Shown here: positions 22,340 through 33,992 of the stretch, piece after piece
How positions within the stretch are numbered: position 1 is the stretch's first letter
Layout: every line of letters begins with the position of its first letter
NCBI RefSeq assembly: GCF_958298935.1
Contig: NC_084922.1
Coordinates: forward strand, 4,838,501 to 4,902,500
From: Phragmites australis
Taxonomy: Eukaryota > Streptophyta > Magnoliopsida > Poales > Poaceae
Direction: 5' to 3'
Length of the DNA: 64,000 nucleotides
The notes under the pieces: model-generated
The model's input: the letters and a program-made list of their open reading frames with translations, nothing else
What the model was told of the DNA's origin: nothing
The model's database searches: none
Position numbers and translations under genes: made by a program

Positions 22340-24290
22340 GTCAATTATGGTAGCTACTTGTACTTATTCCTGATTACTGATGGTTTCTTTCTAACTAAAG
22401 TAGAAGAACGGAGAAACATCAGTAAATGATCGCTTGTATTCACTGGTAAATAGTGTTCACATTATAGTACATGAACATTCATGTTTGTGACTATTGGGAT
22501 TAGTAACTGCTAATCAGTTACTCTCTAATTGATCACATGACTCACATCCAAAAAATATCTATTTGTAATACTCTTCCTTATCAATTATTCATAATGTAAA
22601 CTTCTTGTTGAGACTCCTCTAAAATCCTGTAGGAAAAATATGAGAAGAAAAATAATATGTTGATATGTTATTAAAACTCAATAGGAAAATATAAGAAGAA
22701 AATGATATGACATATATTGATTATTGCCTCATTATAAACTCATATGAGAAACCTAGATAGGAAAAACTCATTGGTGAGTTTAAAGGATAATAATTATGAT
22801 CTATAGATCATATTAAAATCTCTAGAAAATCATTTGAAAAAATAGGAGAAAAAAGATAGATATTGCTTCATTAAAAACTTATATGAGAAACCGTATAGGA
22901 AAAACTTATAAAAAAAGAGTGTAATATAATATGAACATGTTATTATTCAGGGATTAACTCCCTCTGAACTTGGTAAATCTCGAAGTCATTGCATACCAAT
23001 TCCACTCATACATTTTTGGAATGTGAAAGTTGGTAAGGACTTAGTGAATAAATCAGCAAGATTATCATATGATTTAGTTTGCAAGATTTTCATCTCCCTA
23101 TTATTTTACAATTCATGAGGATAGAATAATTTAGGGTTAATAATTTGGTTGTATTGCTCTTTATGTAACTTGTTTGCATTTGATTAATGCATGCAGAATT
23201 ATCTTTATAGATAATAGTTGGTGATTTGATGAAACTAATACCACATGATTGTTGTATGTGGTTTATCATTCTGCGAAGCCATACGCATTGACGTAATGTT
23301 TCATATAATGCAATTATTTCAAAAATGATGTGTGGATGTAGCTATTAAAATCTGTTTTGAAGACATCCATGAAATAGATGTTCCATCGTGTAAGAACATG
23401 AAGCATGTATGTGATCTGATATTATAGGGACCTAATAAGTAGCCATCGTTAGTATATCCAACCATATTCATATTTTGTTTTCTTTTAAAGAAAATACCAA
23501 GATCTACGGTGCCTTGGAGATATCGAAAGATATTTTTGACTCTACCTAATGGCGTTTAGTTAGAGTAACGCTATTTCGAGCTAGTAATTTCATTGCAAAT
23601 GCGATATCATGCCTGATGCAATTTGCAAGATGCATAACCACTCCAATGACACTGAGATAAGAAGCATCGGGTCCAGTATCTCTTCTCCTTCATCTCGTGG
23701 TCTAAATGGATCTTTCTCCATATCAAGAGATCGAATAACCATGAGAGTCTTAAATGGATATGATTTGTCCATATTGAATTTCTCTAATAGTTTCTAAGTA
23801 TATGCGGCTTAGTGTACTAGAATATCTGAAGGAAGATGCTTGAGTTGTTTTTATTCTGTTTGCGGATAAAAACCCACTTGTATCCGACAGGGAAGATGCT
23901 ATAAGGAGTATGTATTACTGATGTGAATACCTTCCTTTTGGAGAGTGAGCCTAATTCTGCATGAATTGCATCCTTCCATTATACCTAGTCCGAGCGCTTA
24001 TGGCACTCTACCATAGTCTTGGGATCTGAATCATTGTGAAAGTCATTTGCAATCTTTGAGGAGAAGTAAGTATCGATAATTGTAGTTTTTCAATCAAATG
24101 ATTCTCTAGAATCAATATAATTGATGAAAATTTCATCTACCCTTTTTGACCTATCATGATTTTCCATTACGATAGAGTCAGGGTGTTTCGATGTCCAAGC
24201 ATCAATATTTGTGCACACGATTGAGTTGGGATGTAGATCTTGACCATCTATTGGATATTTAGTATCTATAGACCTTATGTGTCGTTTAAC
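22340..24290 (-). pseudogene. Decayed Copia retrotransposon pol (RT fragments and RNase H) with 3' tail
   Basis: On the minus strand, an integrase-RT linker and the start of the Copia RT come first (24290-23880: a DPKTM.ECHKRSD-type block and FPVGYKWVFIRKQN). The middle of the RT is missing. A block reading SYPFKTLMVIRSLDMEKDPFRPRD (23590-23770) follows, then the Copia RNase H (23200-23560: VGYTNDGYL, HTCFMF, SISWMSSKQ, LRQCVWLRRMI). The pol frame ends near 22965 and an AT-rich 3' tail runs to about 22570, where a purine tract and a possible LTR start (ttacaaatagat) are seen. There are many stops and frameshifts and an internal deletion. Confidence 0.8.
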
Positions 24291-24488
24291 TTGAGTTAAT
24301 TTACATTTACTGTTTTCGATGAGGGATATAGTGTGGTCGGTGGAGGGGATGCAGAAACAGTCGTTGCTAGGACAACATTGCGTGCAGAGCACACGTACGG
24401 CCATTAGTGCAACCGTAGCGGTGATGTCCAGAACCATGGTGCGGGTGGCGACGGAAACGGCGAGGGTGTGGCCGTGGTAGTATCACGA

Positions 24489-25632
24489 AAACGACAAAGA
24501 ACGAACATGTTGTAGGTAAGTCATAGATGATCTAAAATAGATTCGTCATGCTCACCTTCTGGGGGAGGGCTGTACGCCTCTGTGTGCTTATGCATAATGT
24601 AGATCAACATGGCTGATAATATATTGCAAGAAGAAAATATATTCGTAATATTTAACAATTTCCGTTGACATTCTACCGCATGCGATTCCGATCGATTCGC
24701 CAACGGGGAAGAACCGCCGCAAATAATTGGGGGAGGGGAGCGCTGAAAATTCGCATCGTTGGTTAGCTGTGTCCACCATGCGTGCCTGTCTGGTTTTCGT
24801 ACAGTGCGTCACATCAGAGCTAGGAACGCGTGGAATCCAGCTCGTGTGAGCAGCAGCGTGTTTCGACGCATGGATGCGCGCAAGCAAATGATCGCCGGGT
24901 GATTTTGTCAAGGGGTTGATGGATTTGTTCGAAAAGCTGGCAATGGTTGTTGGTGAATCTGTGTGCAACGTTCCTAGTTTCAGTTGCCTACGGCTTGGAT
25001 GTCTGGCTGTTCCGTGCCTTACGTGGAGTAGCGCCGAAATCGTCAAGTACGTACGTGACAAGGACTCCCAACTCCCAATCATCAGTGGCATAGTCACACG
25101 TCATTGTGCGTTGGACTGGGATCGCGTGGACTGGAAGTGCTTTTCGGACGCATGCGGGGATCGAAGGCCGTGCCCCGCGCGCGCGGCGCTCTGCCGAGCA
25201 ACCGGTCGCGCGCGGCAGGAAGGGCAGGAGCGGCAGCCGCGCGCGAGCTCTGCTGGGCCTCCGCCGAGCGTCAGCCGGAGAAGGCAGCGCGCGCACGGCC
25301 GGAAACTGCCGTGCCGACGGACTGCATGCCCCAGTAGGAGAAGGCAGTGCCACCCGCGCGCACGGCAGAGGAGTGGCGGACCACGCTCTAAATTATATCA
25401 CGTTTATATTAAAATCACGCGAACCATAGTACAAACGGAAAATGAACGATATATTTGAAGATCTAAGATGATCCGGCTGTTGGAGGCACCTCGACCTCGT
25501 CCAACGCCGACCCCACCCGGCCGCAACCGTCGCTAAACCGGGGGCGCGCCGGCCTCTTCTCCCTCTCCCTCTCCCTCCATGGAAGGTGCAGCGTCTTGGG
25601 AGCCGGATTTGGTGGTGTGGCGTGTGGAATCT
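24489..25632. repeat. Direct repeat copy B (second copy of 1-1188)
   Basis: Homologous to 1-1188 in the same orientation. It continues past the point where copy A is cut by the CACTA end: after gtggaatct the sequence runs on into a GC-rich stretch with gctagggtttcgcgtcgcgg, which resembles a grass 5' leader. No protein is recognised. The region from 25633 to 26078 shows no gene. Confidence 0.85.
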
Positions 25633-26078
25633 GGTGCGGTGTGGCGCCCCTGCCATCGCTAGGGTTTCGCGTCGCGGCCGCACCGTCGCTCATCGCCTCG
25701 TTTCCGTAGCCGTGCGCCCGTGCCCGTGCGAGATCGATGCATCATGCAAGAGGCAGGAAGACACTGCAATCTTGGACCTTTGCAGTTTGACAGGCCACAG
25801 TTTGGGGCCTTGGGCCAGCTACTAATCCTTTACTCAAGCCACAGCCCACAAGGCCCGTACCTATTCACCCGTCTTAACGAATACAACTGGATTCCACAAC
25901 TCGCATCCTCGAGTCCGACGTACTCGCTTGTCTCCCCAAGAAAGTATCCGATCACAGGCGTGGGCGCGTCGCAATGTGCATGCCATATTCTGAGCTTGAC
26001 GCTGGCCTGTATATAGATCGAGAACTGCTCTGTTCTGCTTTCGCCGGTAACAACAGCAACACGTACAAAGCTAGTATT

Positions 26079-27732
26079 TGTTAGGTGTATGTGAATAGGA
26101 CACTAATTAAAAATTAAACTAATTACCGAACCGTAGACCAAAGATCAATTTTAATTTAGAATGAATAAAAGCAACTAGACGACCTAACAAGCTAGAATGA
26201 TAAACACAAACATGCAAGCATATAGAACATAAGTAAAGTACGTAATTGAAATTGGAATGAACGAAATGCTAGAAGCAAAATGCAGAATGTAACAAAAGTA
26301 GGAAAAGTAGACACCGAGTTTTTCCCGAGGTATCGAAGAGTTGGTACTTTCCGCTAATCCTCGTTAGAGCGTCCACACAAGGATGTTACTCCCCTTTGAG
26401 TCACCAAAACTTAAATGCTCACTAGTGATTGTCACTTCTCCATATTCGGATTGACGAGCATCAAATCAAGTACACGAGCTTCCCGAGGCTCCCACAAGAC
26501 CTCCAAGAGTTTACTGAGAACACCTCCAATCTTCACAACTAGCTAGGTGTTACCAACCAACAAGAGTAACAAGCTAACTGGTTCACTTGATCCCTATCAA
26601 GTCTAAACAACACCTAGATGCACACTTACTACTCTTGAAGCACTAATGAAGTTCTTAATCTTCAATTAAGAACTTACAAATCACCTCAAGTGCTCTCCCT
26701 TGCCCCTAGATGATACATACTATGTATGAATGCTTCTGGGTTGCAAAAGAGACGAATGAAACAAAGTGAGGGGGTATATATAGACTAGAGGTTCAAATCT
26801 AGTCGTTGCCTAACCACTCATTTTTTCTGTGAACACCAGATGGTCCGGTGAACACGCTTCTGTTAACACCGGACAATACGATGAGTTTACTTTTTTCACA
26901 CGCTGGTCTGACAGTTATCAGTAGCCATTGCAAAATGCTCCGGTGTTCCTCCATATAGCATCATCGGATAGTCTAGTGAGTTATAATTTATTTCCTCCGA
27001 AAATATCAAGCTTCTGTTAAATAGTCCAGTGATAACTTTTTTAAGTTACCGGACAATCTGGTCAGTTGAACTATGATTTTCCAAAAAAAAGTTCTTCTGT
27101 TAAATAGTTCAGTGTATACGTCCTTCAGTTCACCGGACAATTTGGTGCATGTAACTTCAAATTTCTCTGAAAAATGACTTTTCTATTAAATACTCTGGTG
27201 CAAAATTGCTCCTATTACCGGACAATCCGGTGAGGTCATTTGAAATCTTTACAGAGAGGAAAATTAGTCCGGTGAGTTTAATCCTTCTCGCACCGGATAA
27301 TCCAGTGAGAACAAACTTTCTGGAACTCGTCCAATTCAATCGACTTTAAGTTCTAACTTCTCATCCATAGGCTTCTTTGAGCTACCTAGTGCTAGAATTT
27401 CGTAAGTGTACATCCAACTATGTCTAAACTCAACTAGATCAAGCTACAACACTTAGCACCTCCTTTATGGTACAGTCAAAAGACAAAAAGAGACATGTGT
27501 TTACTTTAAGTGTCCTTCATCACATTACAACACTTAGAACTAGAAGATCCTTAATTTTGAGACAAAAGTTCTTTGATTGACCAATATAATTCCATCAGGT
27601 ACCAAGAAAACCCATTCAATCATTGTGAACTAAAAATTTGATTCCCTTCAAAATATACGCAGTAGTCACAATGATACGACTGTCATTAATCACCGAAACA
27701 CTTACCGCTTACTTAGGGGTCTAGATGCTACA
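26079..27732 (-). mobile_element. Copia LTR (3' LTR of a minus-strand deletion derivative)
   Basis: Plus-strand ends are TGTTAGGTGT and TCTAGATGCTACA. It is followed at 27733-27747 by a polypurine tract on the minus strand (CAAAAAGGGGGAGAT), which fixes this as the 3' LTR of a minus-sense element. A TATA motif (minus tatatataccc) lies near 26770, and a palindrome array covers 26830-27310. Confidence 0.8.
26830..27310. repeat. Array of caccgga-N-tccggtg-type palindromes in LTR U3
   Basis: Repeated, diverged copies include accagatggtccggtgaa (26828), ccggacaatctggtca (27051), accggacaatttggtgc (27130), accggacaatccggtga (27216) and caccggataatccagtga (27292). They are separated by 30-70 bases. 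Confidence 0.85.
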
Positions 27733-28600
27733 ATCTCCCCCTTTTTGCTATTATAGAAACGGGTGAACTTCTTCATGATCAAAACAAGATCCTCACTATC
27801 AAGTTTGTCCACATACTCCTCTGTGATAGAAACTAAGAAAGACAAAACAAAACCACTGAGTGAAGGGTTAGCACAAGAAAAGATAACTCCAGTAGGACTA
27901 CCATCATCAGGTCCTAAAACCAATGCCATATTCTGAGACAAGAGGTTTCCTATACCTATTCTAGCCGTCTTAGCTATCTCAGTGGATTTAAGCTTGCTGA
28001 AAAGTTCATCGCAAGTCAATGTACCACAACTAGATGACTCTTCAATACTCAAGATCTTCACTTCTCATATGCTACGGTCAAGAGCATAGAGAAGCTTGAT
28101 CGCCCTCTTATGATCAGAGTAGGGAAAAACATAGGTGGATCTGAGGTTGTTAACAATTCCATCAAACATAGCAACCATAGCATCCAAAGATTTTCCGGGT
28201 CCTTGCACAAATATTTGATATTCTTGGTTGTATGTGCTCTAACGCCGTGCTTTGATTTGGTTAGTACCCTCATGAAAGACACTAAGAGTAGTCCAAATCT
28301 CATGGGGCAGTACGAAGGTGATGGACTCTGTTAGACTCATTACCACCCAGGCTTGTGAACAATATATTTTTAGCCTTTTGTTGGCTTCAAATTATCCAAT
28401 TTGGACCTGAGTAATACGAGGAGCAGGGGTATCATAGTTGGAGTTCACAATCTCCCATATTGCATTTCCTTGGCTCGAAAGATAAGCCTCCATACGCATC
28501 TTGCAGTATAAAAAGTCTCAACCTTTAAAGAGAGGAATCTTCCTATATCTCTTCATTGTATCCTACTGATCACAAAATCGGTTAGAGTCAACAAGTGATC
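27702..28600 (-). pseudogene. Copia gag (UBN2-type) fragment fused to the polypurine tract
   Basis: On minus, 28600-28070 holds scrambled frames of a Copia gag (NKRLKNILFTSLGGNE, then TKNIKYLCKDPENLW). 28061-27740 keeps an open frame reading KILSIEESS..TLTCDELFSKLKSTEIAK, then LDSEDLVLIMKKFTRFYN. Directly after this the sequence is the polypurine tract. The zinc knuckle, protease, integrase, RT and RNase H are therefore missing. Frameshifts in the first half mean no intact protein. Confidence 0.8.
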
Positions 28601-28620
28601 AAACCAGCTCTAATATCAAT
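28601..28620 (-). other. Primer-binding site of the Copia derivative (initiator tRNA-Met type)
   Basis: The minus strand reads TTGATATTAGAGCTGG directly after the LTR end. This matches the usual TGGTATCAGAGC site for initiator tRNA-Met with two differences in the core 12 bases. Confidence 0.7.
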
Positions 28621-30600
28621 TGTAAGATCAAGATTGGAGACTAGAGGAGGGGTAAATAGACGGCTCAATAAAAGTTTTTGTGAAATTAATGGTCTTTTCC
28701 TATTCTTGAACCCGGCGCACCTCAAAACCACATGCGAAAGCAAAAGAGACAAAAACATATTGTAAGACTTTCATAACAAATGCCCATATTCGATAGATGA
28801 GAACTCTATGTTCCATTTAAGGCCATATGAAGAGTTATAGCCCAAGAAAGCAATCAACTTGGAGAAAAACTTCTAAACACAAGAGAACTTACCACTGAAA
28901 GAAGATATTCTTCAAGTTGATGGATTTAGAGGGTTGTGATGGTTCCAAAACAACTCATATGAGAAGATTAACCCTCTAGAAATAAGAAGAACACCTCTTA
29001 CAAGATCCAAAAGGAACAGCTCTCAAGTAAAACGAAAATCAATAAAAGACATAAAAACTTGCTTCAGAACAAGAGAACCAAAGGTAGGAGACTAGAAGGA
29101 GATGAACTTAACCATATGCAAAGGCCACTCTCTTCATTAAGCTCAGAGGAACACCCTCTTTTGACAAATTACAAAGTATTTCTCTCACAAAAGCTCTCAT
29201 ATAAACATAGGCTAAGCACTTCTCTCTCCCTCTCCACACAACACAAATGAAAGGTTCTTAAAAAACTCTCAAATGTTCCTATGTTTAAACCAGTCATAAC
29301 CCTCTATTTGTAGGCTTAGGAGGCTTACTTAACCCTTAAGCAATCATGTCCCTAAACTACCCTTTACTTACAATGCATTCTCACCTACCACGGGGGTAGT
29401 TTTGTCTGAATTTTTCTCTGTCAATCGGATAGTCGTGGCACCTTCATGACTTAGCATTGCTTCAATGTAAGCTTCATGATGATATCGCATGCACTCCATC
29501 CTTCCACAGTTTTGAGGCTAAACCGCGAAATTGCCTTGTACGTGTCTCAAAGCGTGACTCACTGTCGCTTGCTCTGACCCCAAGCAAGCATCCCGATGTC
29601 AACATGTGTACTTTATCTTGTAATCTTAACCGCCAGAAAGTCTCTCCTACTCCTCCAGGCTACCTTGTCACTTGCATCGGTATCTCCTTCGCTTGACTTC
29701 GTTAACACGTTGTCTTCATCATTCCTTTCAAACTTTTCTTGGCCTCCATGTGCACAGCTAAGATCACCTTTGACTCCACCTAGCCTCCTCGATCGTCCGG
29801 CACAAAACACCTTGCTTGGCCCCGATCATCACGCCGTTAGCCGCCAAGTTGCATCCATTATTTGTACAACACAAGACAAGCAAACATATATCTTCAAACC
29901 ATCTTCAGTTAGTTCCAAATCAAAATCGTCAGCTTAAGACATATCCTAGAAAAATTGTGAATGCTAGATGATCCGACATCCACACCTCCTGAGCGCCAGA
30001 CCACTCGGCGTGTACTTCTTCTTAGGATCACCCATCTTGCAATCTCTCTACAAGAAATGCTCTGACGAAGCATTCGGCGTTTATCCATTTGAACATCAGA
30101 CCATCTGGTTAGTACAAGTTCACCAGAGCCAGTTTGCAATTTCTCTGCAAGAAAAGCTCTGACGTTCACTTTATTATATCGTCATACCATCCGGTGTGCA
30201 CTTCAATTTTTGCCTCTGGAATGAAATACTCTGGTGTGTACATATGCCTATCGCCGGACCACCCGACACATGTAAGCTCACCAAAGTCAACTTGCAACCT
30301 CTTTGGAAAAAATGCTCCGGCGTTCATTTTACCCATCGTCGGACTATCAAGCATGTACTTTAACTTTTTTCTTTTGAGTTGAAATGCTCTAGCATATGTA
30401 CCATCTAAACTTCGGACCATTCGATGAGTTTAAAATCTCAGTCACCGGACTATTTGGCGTGTATAATCTTTCTTGACTCAGAGAAAAACATCAACTCCAT
30501 TTCTTCTGCAACTTTGATTAGTCGTGATCATAATTACAATACATATACATACTCATGCAATCCAACAATAATTAAATTAAATCCACTACCTTATCAATCA
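28621..30600 (-). mobile_element. Copia LTR (5' LTR of the minus-strand element), outer end unclear
   Basis: It starts TGTAAGATCAAGATTGGAG..GAGGAGGGGTAAATAG at 28621 beside the PBS. It is collinear with the left arm of 13965-17741: the ctctatttgtaggcttagg block at 29302, the acagttttgaggctaaacc block at 29509, and gcaagttgcatcc near 29840. A palindrome array follows at 30000-30440. The outer end was not resolved. Similarity fades near atcaatcactcat (about 30595). Confidence 0.7.
30000..30440. repeat. Diverged palindrome array in LTR U3
   Basis: Spaced motifs include cgccagaccactcggcgtg (29994), ccagagc, atcgccggacc (30250), atcgtcggactatcaagc (30335) and caccggactatttggcgtg (30443). The core has drifted from ccgga..tccgg to cgccgga..tcggcg forms. 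Confidence 0.7.
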
Positions 30601-31123
30601 CTCATTATATATAAACTAAGATATATTTCATCTTAATTTCTCAGCTGCTAAATTGGTAAATGAAGCTTTGATTCTCGATCATGAGCATAAACCAAGTAGC
30701 AGGGCCAAAGATACCCATGCGCCCGGTTCCGAGGATATGATGGCTCTATTTCTTGCCATGGCGACCAATCGACCATGCCTGGTTTGTTCTTTGACCTGCA
30801 GCCAGGTTACACCAAAACAAAAAGACGCTGCTAATCAAATTAAAGCACAGATGGATCGGATCATGAGCGCATTAATACCAAAACCCCAGGTGATGAAACG
30901 CATATCGCATATGGGCTTACCTCATAATGCAAGTCACTTGATCCAGGGCCGGCCTGCCTGCCTGCAGACTGTCTGTAATAGTTTACAGATACAGCTTTGT
31001 ACTAAGAAGATTGCTTGCTTCCAGCTTTTCTCACCCGTCTTGACGTTATTTTTCTCATCTTTATGTCACGTTGGGCCCCATGCATACCCATCCCCTCTCG
31101 ATCTCCTCCAGCTTTACGGAACG

Positions 31124-31130
31124 CTATAAA
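31124..31130 (+). promoter_or_regulatory. TATA box of the DUF1666 gene
   Basis: CTATAAA lies about 255 bases upstream of the first ATG (31383). No ATG occurs between the expected transcription start (about 31155) and 31383. A pyrimidine-rich tract at 31295-31338 (ctcttctct/cctctc units) is in the leader. Confidence 0.7.
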
Positions 31131-31382
31131 CTTTTCTTTCCCCAAACCATCAGCTAGCTCATCGATCTCTCGCGCGCACTGCCACTTTTCTCTCGAACAA
31201 AGCACGCGGCGCGGCTGGGCTGGTGTGCGTTCGCCATTGCGGTTGGTCTCCGTTAGCCACAGCCAAAGCAAAAGCAGCTAGCTTCTTGATCGCCCCTCTT
31301 CTCTTCTCTTCTCTCCTCTCCTCTCCTCTCCTCTCTCCGCTCGAGAACAATCACGCTTTATTGCCACGCACGGGTTCGGTAG

Positions 31383-33992
31383 ATGCGCAATGCGAGCGGC
31401 AGCTGCTGGTGCTCCCGCGTGGCGTTGCTGCAGCGAGTGCTCGGCTCGCAGGCTGCTTCTCATGGCTTCGGCCTGCAGCTGCCTGGTGCTGCCACGCCCT
31501 GCATGGAAGGTTACGAAGTGATGCCTCCTCTCCTCTTCCGTGCCCTCGCGTCCCTCAACTTCCTCCTCCTCCTCGTCTACCTCCTGCTCTTCCTCGTCAC
31601 CAAGCTCCTCGAGCGCCTGCACACCAGGGCCACCACCAAGGACCGCACAAGGTAAGTAAGCTATTGACTGCAGCGCACTACCTCTTCATAGATCTTTGAC
31701 ATGTGTATGTATCGTGCTCGCATTTTTGTTAACTTGTATACATGCACGCATAGTGGTTGGGATTATGGCTGCCACCACCGTGCGGAGGCCACTGAGACCG
31801 AGGACGTCGCCGCAGCCGGCATTGTCGGCAGACAGCAAGCGGACATGATGTTCTGGTTCGACGAGGCCGTGTTCGAGGACAGCGCCCTGCTGCTTGGCGA
31901 CGAAGGAAAGGATCACCTGTACACCACCATCGCCACTGCACGTTGCTTGCAGGTGGAGGGCACCTTTCCCACGGAGGAATCTGCCCGCATCTCACCCCGC
32001 AATCATGACCACCATATCGATGCTGCTGAGCAGCAGTGGGAGGAGGCCAATGACATCGCCGTCGACGTCCCGACGGTCCCTGAACAGCGGAATGTTCTGG
32101 TCGTCACATCAGCAGAGAATGTTTCCATTGAAGGTAATCTCCTAGATACTCTCATTTTATTCTTATCTTTATCCGTTACAGCTCGATCCGACACTTGTCA
32201 AGTTGTCATCACTATCTGGTTGCAGCAGGGAAGAAGGAAAGCAGCAGAGAAGAAGACGCTCGTCGCGATGCCGATGACGACCATGAAGAGAACGATGAGG
32301 AGAAGAGCTTTTCTGAAGGCCATGTCAAGCTGTTCGTGAACAACCGTGCGCTCGCCGACACCAGGAAGCTCCTGATTGATGGCGTGGTGGCCGGAGGCGG
32401 AGGACTGCAGGAGGACAAGGACAAGGGGGACAGCAGCAGGTTCGGCGCGTCGACGCTGACAAGCGAATCGACCTCAAAGAGCTCGGTGGAGTGGCAGAGC
32501 TCGACGGTGACCAAGGACTCGGAGACGGAGTACCCCTTCTCGTCGTCGTCGCGGCGGAGCTCGGCGCGGTGGGAGTCGTACACGCTCTTCCGTAAGTACG
32601 ACGAGGCCATGGTCTACTTCCACCGGGTCGGCGCCCAGAAGCTCACCGAAACAGGTAGGCAATTAACAAACTGATTTTTTTTTCAGAAAAACACAACAAA
32701 CTGATTTAATTTCTTCATATATCAGTACTAAGCATTCTCAGGGTATCATTGCCACTCATTACCTAAGATTATTTTTCTTGACAAAAAGCTTAGATGACGC
32801 GCAATTCCGGTAATCTGCAACGCTTTCATCGACATGTGGGCACAACCAATGAGACGAGAACATTTACACGTTCCTTGATACACATAATCTAATCCTACAA
32901 GCTCAACCTACTGTATACTTTGTGTTTAATCTATTGCACTTGAGACATAGATGCATATATGATTTACTTTTGTTTGTCTTGTTTCCTCCAGAGTCCTTCA
33001 GGTCCATCAAGTACCAGCCGAGATCAGTGTCCGAGCGGATCGTGCACAAGCTGACGCCCAAGCCGAGCGCCCCGATCGGACTGCGGGACCCATACCCGGA
33101 CCTGGAGCGGGCGTACGTGGCGCAGGTCTGCCTGACGTGGGAGGCCCTGAACTGGAACTACACCAGCTTCCGGCGGCACAACGGCGGCGACGGCAACATC
33201 GCGGCGCGGTGCTGCCCGGCGCGCGTGGCGCAGGAGTTCCAGGTGCTGCTGCACCGGTTCATCGAGAACGAGCCGTACGAGTACGGCAGGCGGCCCGAGG
33301 TGTACGCACGGATGAAGAACTCGACGCCCAAGCTGCTCCTGGTCCCCGAGTTCAGAGGTTAATTTGCAGTCCTCTGCTTCAAGCTCAGATGCATAGAGTA
33401 TATAAATGATTTGATGTTCTAGAAATGGCTAACTGTGATCGATGTGCAGAGGAGGATGACGAGAAGGATGACCTGATATCGGCAGTTCAGTTCTTGCTCA
33501 TACTGGAAGAGTCGATCAGGACGTTCATGAAGTTTATCCGTGCCGACAAGAGGAGCCACTACGAGATGTTCAGAGAAATGGTTAAGAGGAGGTCGAGCGC
33601 CGTGGATCAAACTTTGGTCATCACCCTCAAGAAAGCCAACAAGAAAGTGAGTCACATACATATTATTATACTCATCGAAGAATATGTATATCAGTTGAAG
33701 TTTTGCACATTTTCATCGTATCGGCTGGTTCTTGATTCTTCAGAAGAAGAGTCGGCTCAAGGACCTGACGCGACCGCGGCGATGCCTGAAGCGGACGAAG
33801 CTGAGGGAGGAGGAGGAGCTGTCGATCCTGCTGGGCCTGATCGACCTCAAGGTGGTGGCGAGGGTGTTGCGCATGCCGGAGCTCACCGATCAGCAGCTGC
33901 ACTGGTGCGAGGAGAAGATGAACAGGGTCGTAGTCGATCTGGAAGGCAGGATGCAGAGAGATCCTTCCCCTCTATTCTACCCTGCACACTGA
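31383..33992 (+). CDS. DUF1666 family protein with N-terminal membrane segment, six exons
   Basis: Exons are 31383-31651, 31754-32133, 32226-32654, 32992-33357, 33450-33646 and 33744-33992, all GT-AG, 629 aa in frame throughout. The first ATG after the TATA box is used. An in-frame ATG at 31503 would give 589 aa. A strongly hydrophobic segment (FLLLLVYLLLFLVTKLL, about residues 60-77) precedes an acidic, low-complexity middle (HEENDEEKSF and a serine-rich run). The C-terminal half is the DUF1666 domain: YTLFRKYDEAMVYFHR, ESFRSIKYQPRSVSERI, LERAYVAQVCLTWEALNW, then FQVLLHRFIENEP, and after that LLILEESIRTFMKFI and LTRPRRCLKRTKLREEEEL, ending VVVDLEGRMQRDPSPLFYPAH. The family is plant-specific and has no established function. 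Some members are annotated as ribosomal protein L34Ae, for which I see no support. The third acceptor is a tandem CAGCAG. Confidence 0.9.

Noticed and set aside
24300..24485. Cys-rich minus-strand start reading MVLDITATVALMAVRVLCTQ
   Set aside because: It looks like a small secreted peptide, but the frame runs straight into decayed Copia pol and no stop or intron gives a sensible protein.
1..25632. The direct repeats as LTRs of one large retrotransposon
   Set aside because: They have no TG..CA ends, PBS or PPT, and the DNA between them contains host genes on both strands.
31278..31622. Acidic minus-strand frame rich in Glu
   Set aside because: It is antisense to the DUF1666 leader and first exon, opposite a pyrimidine-rich tract and leucine codons.
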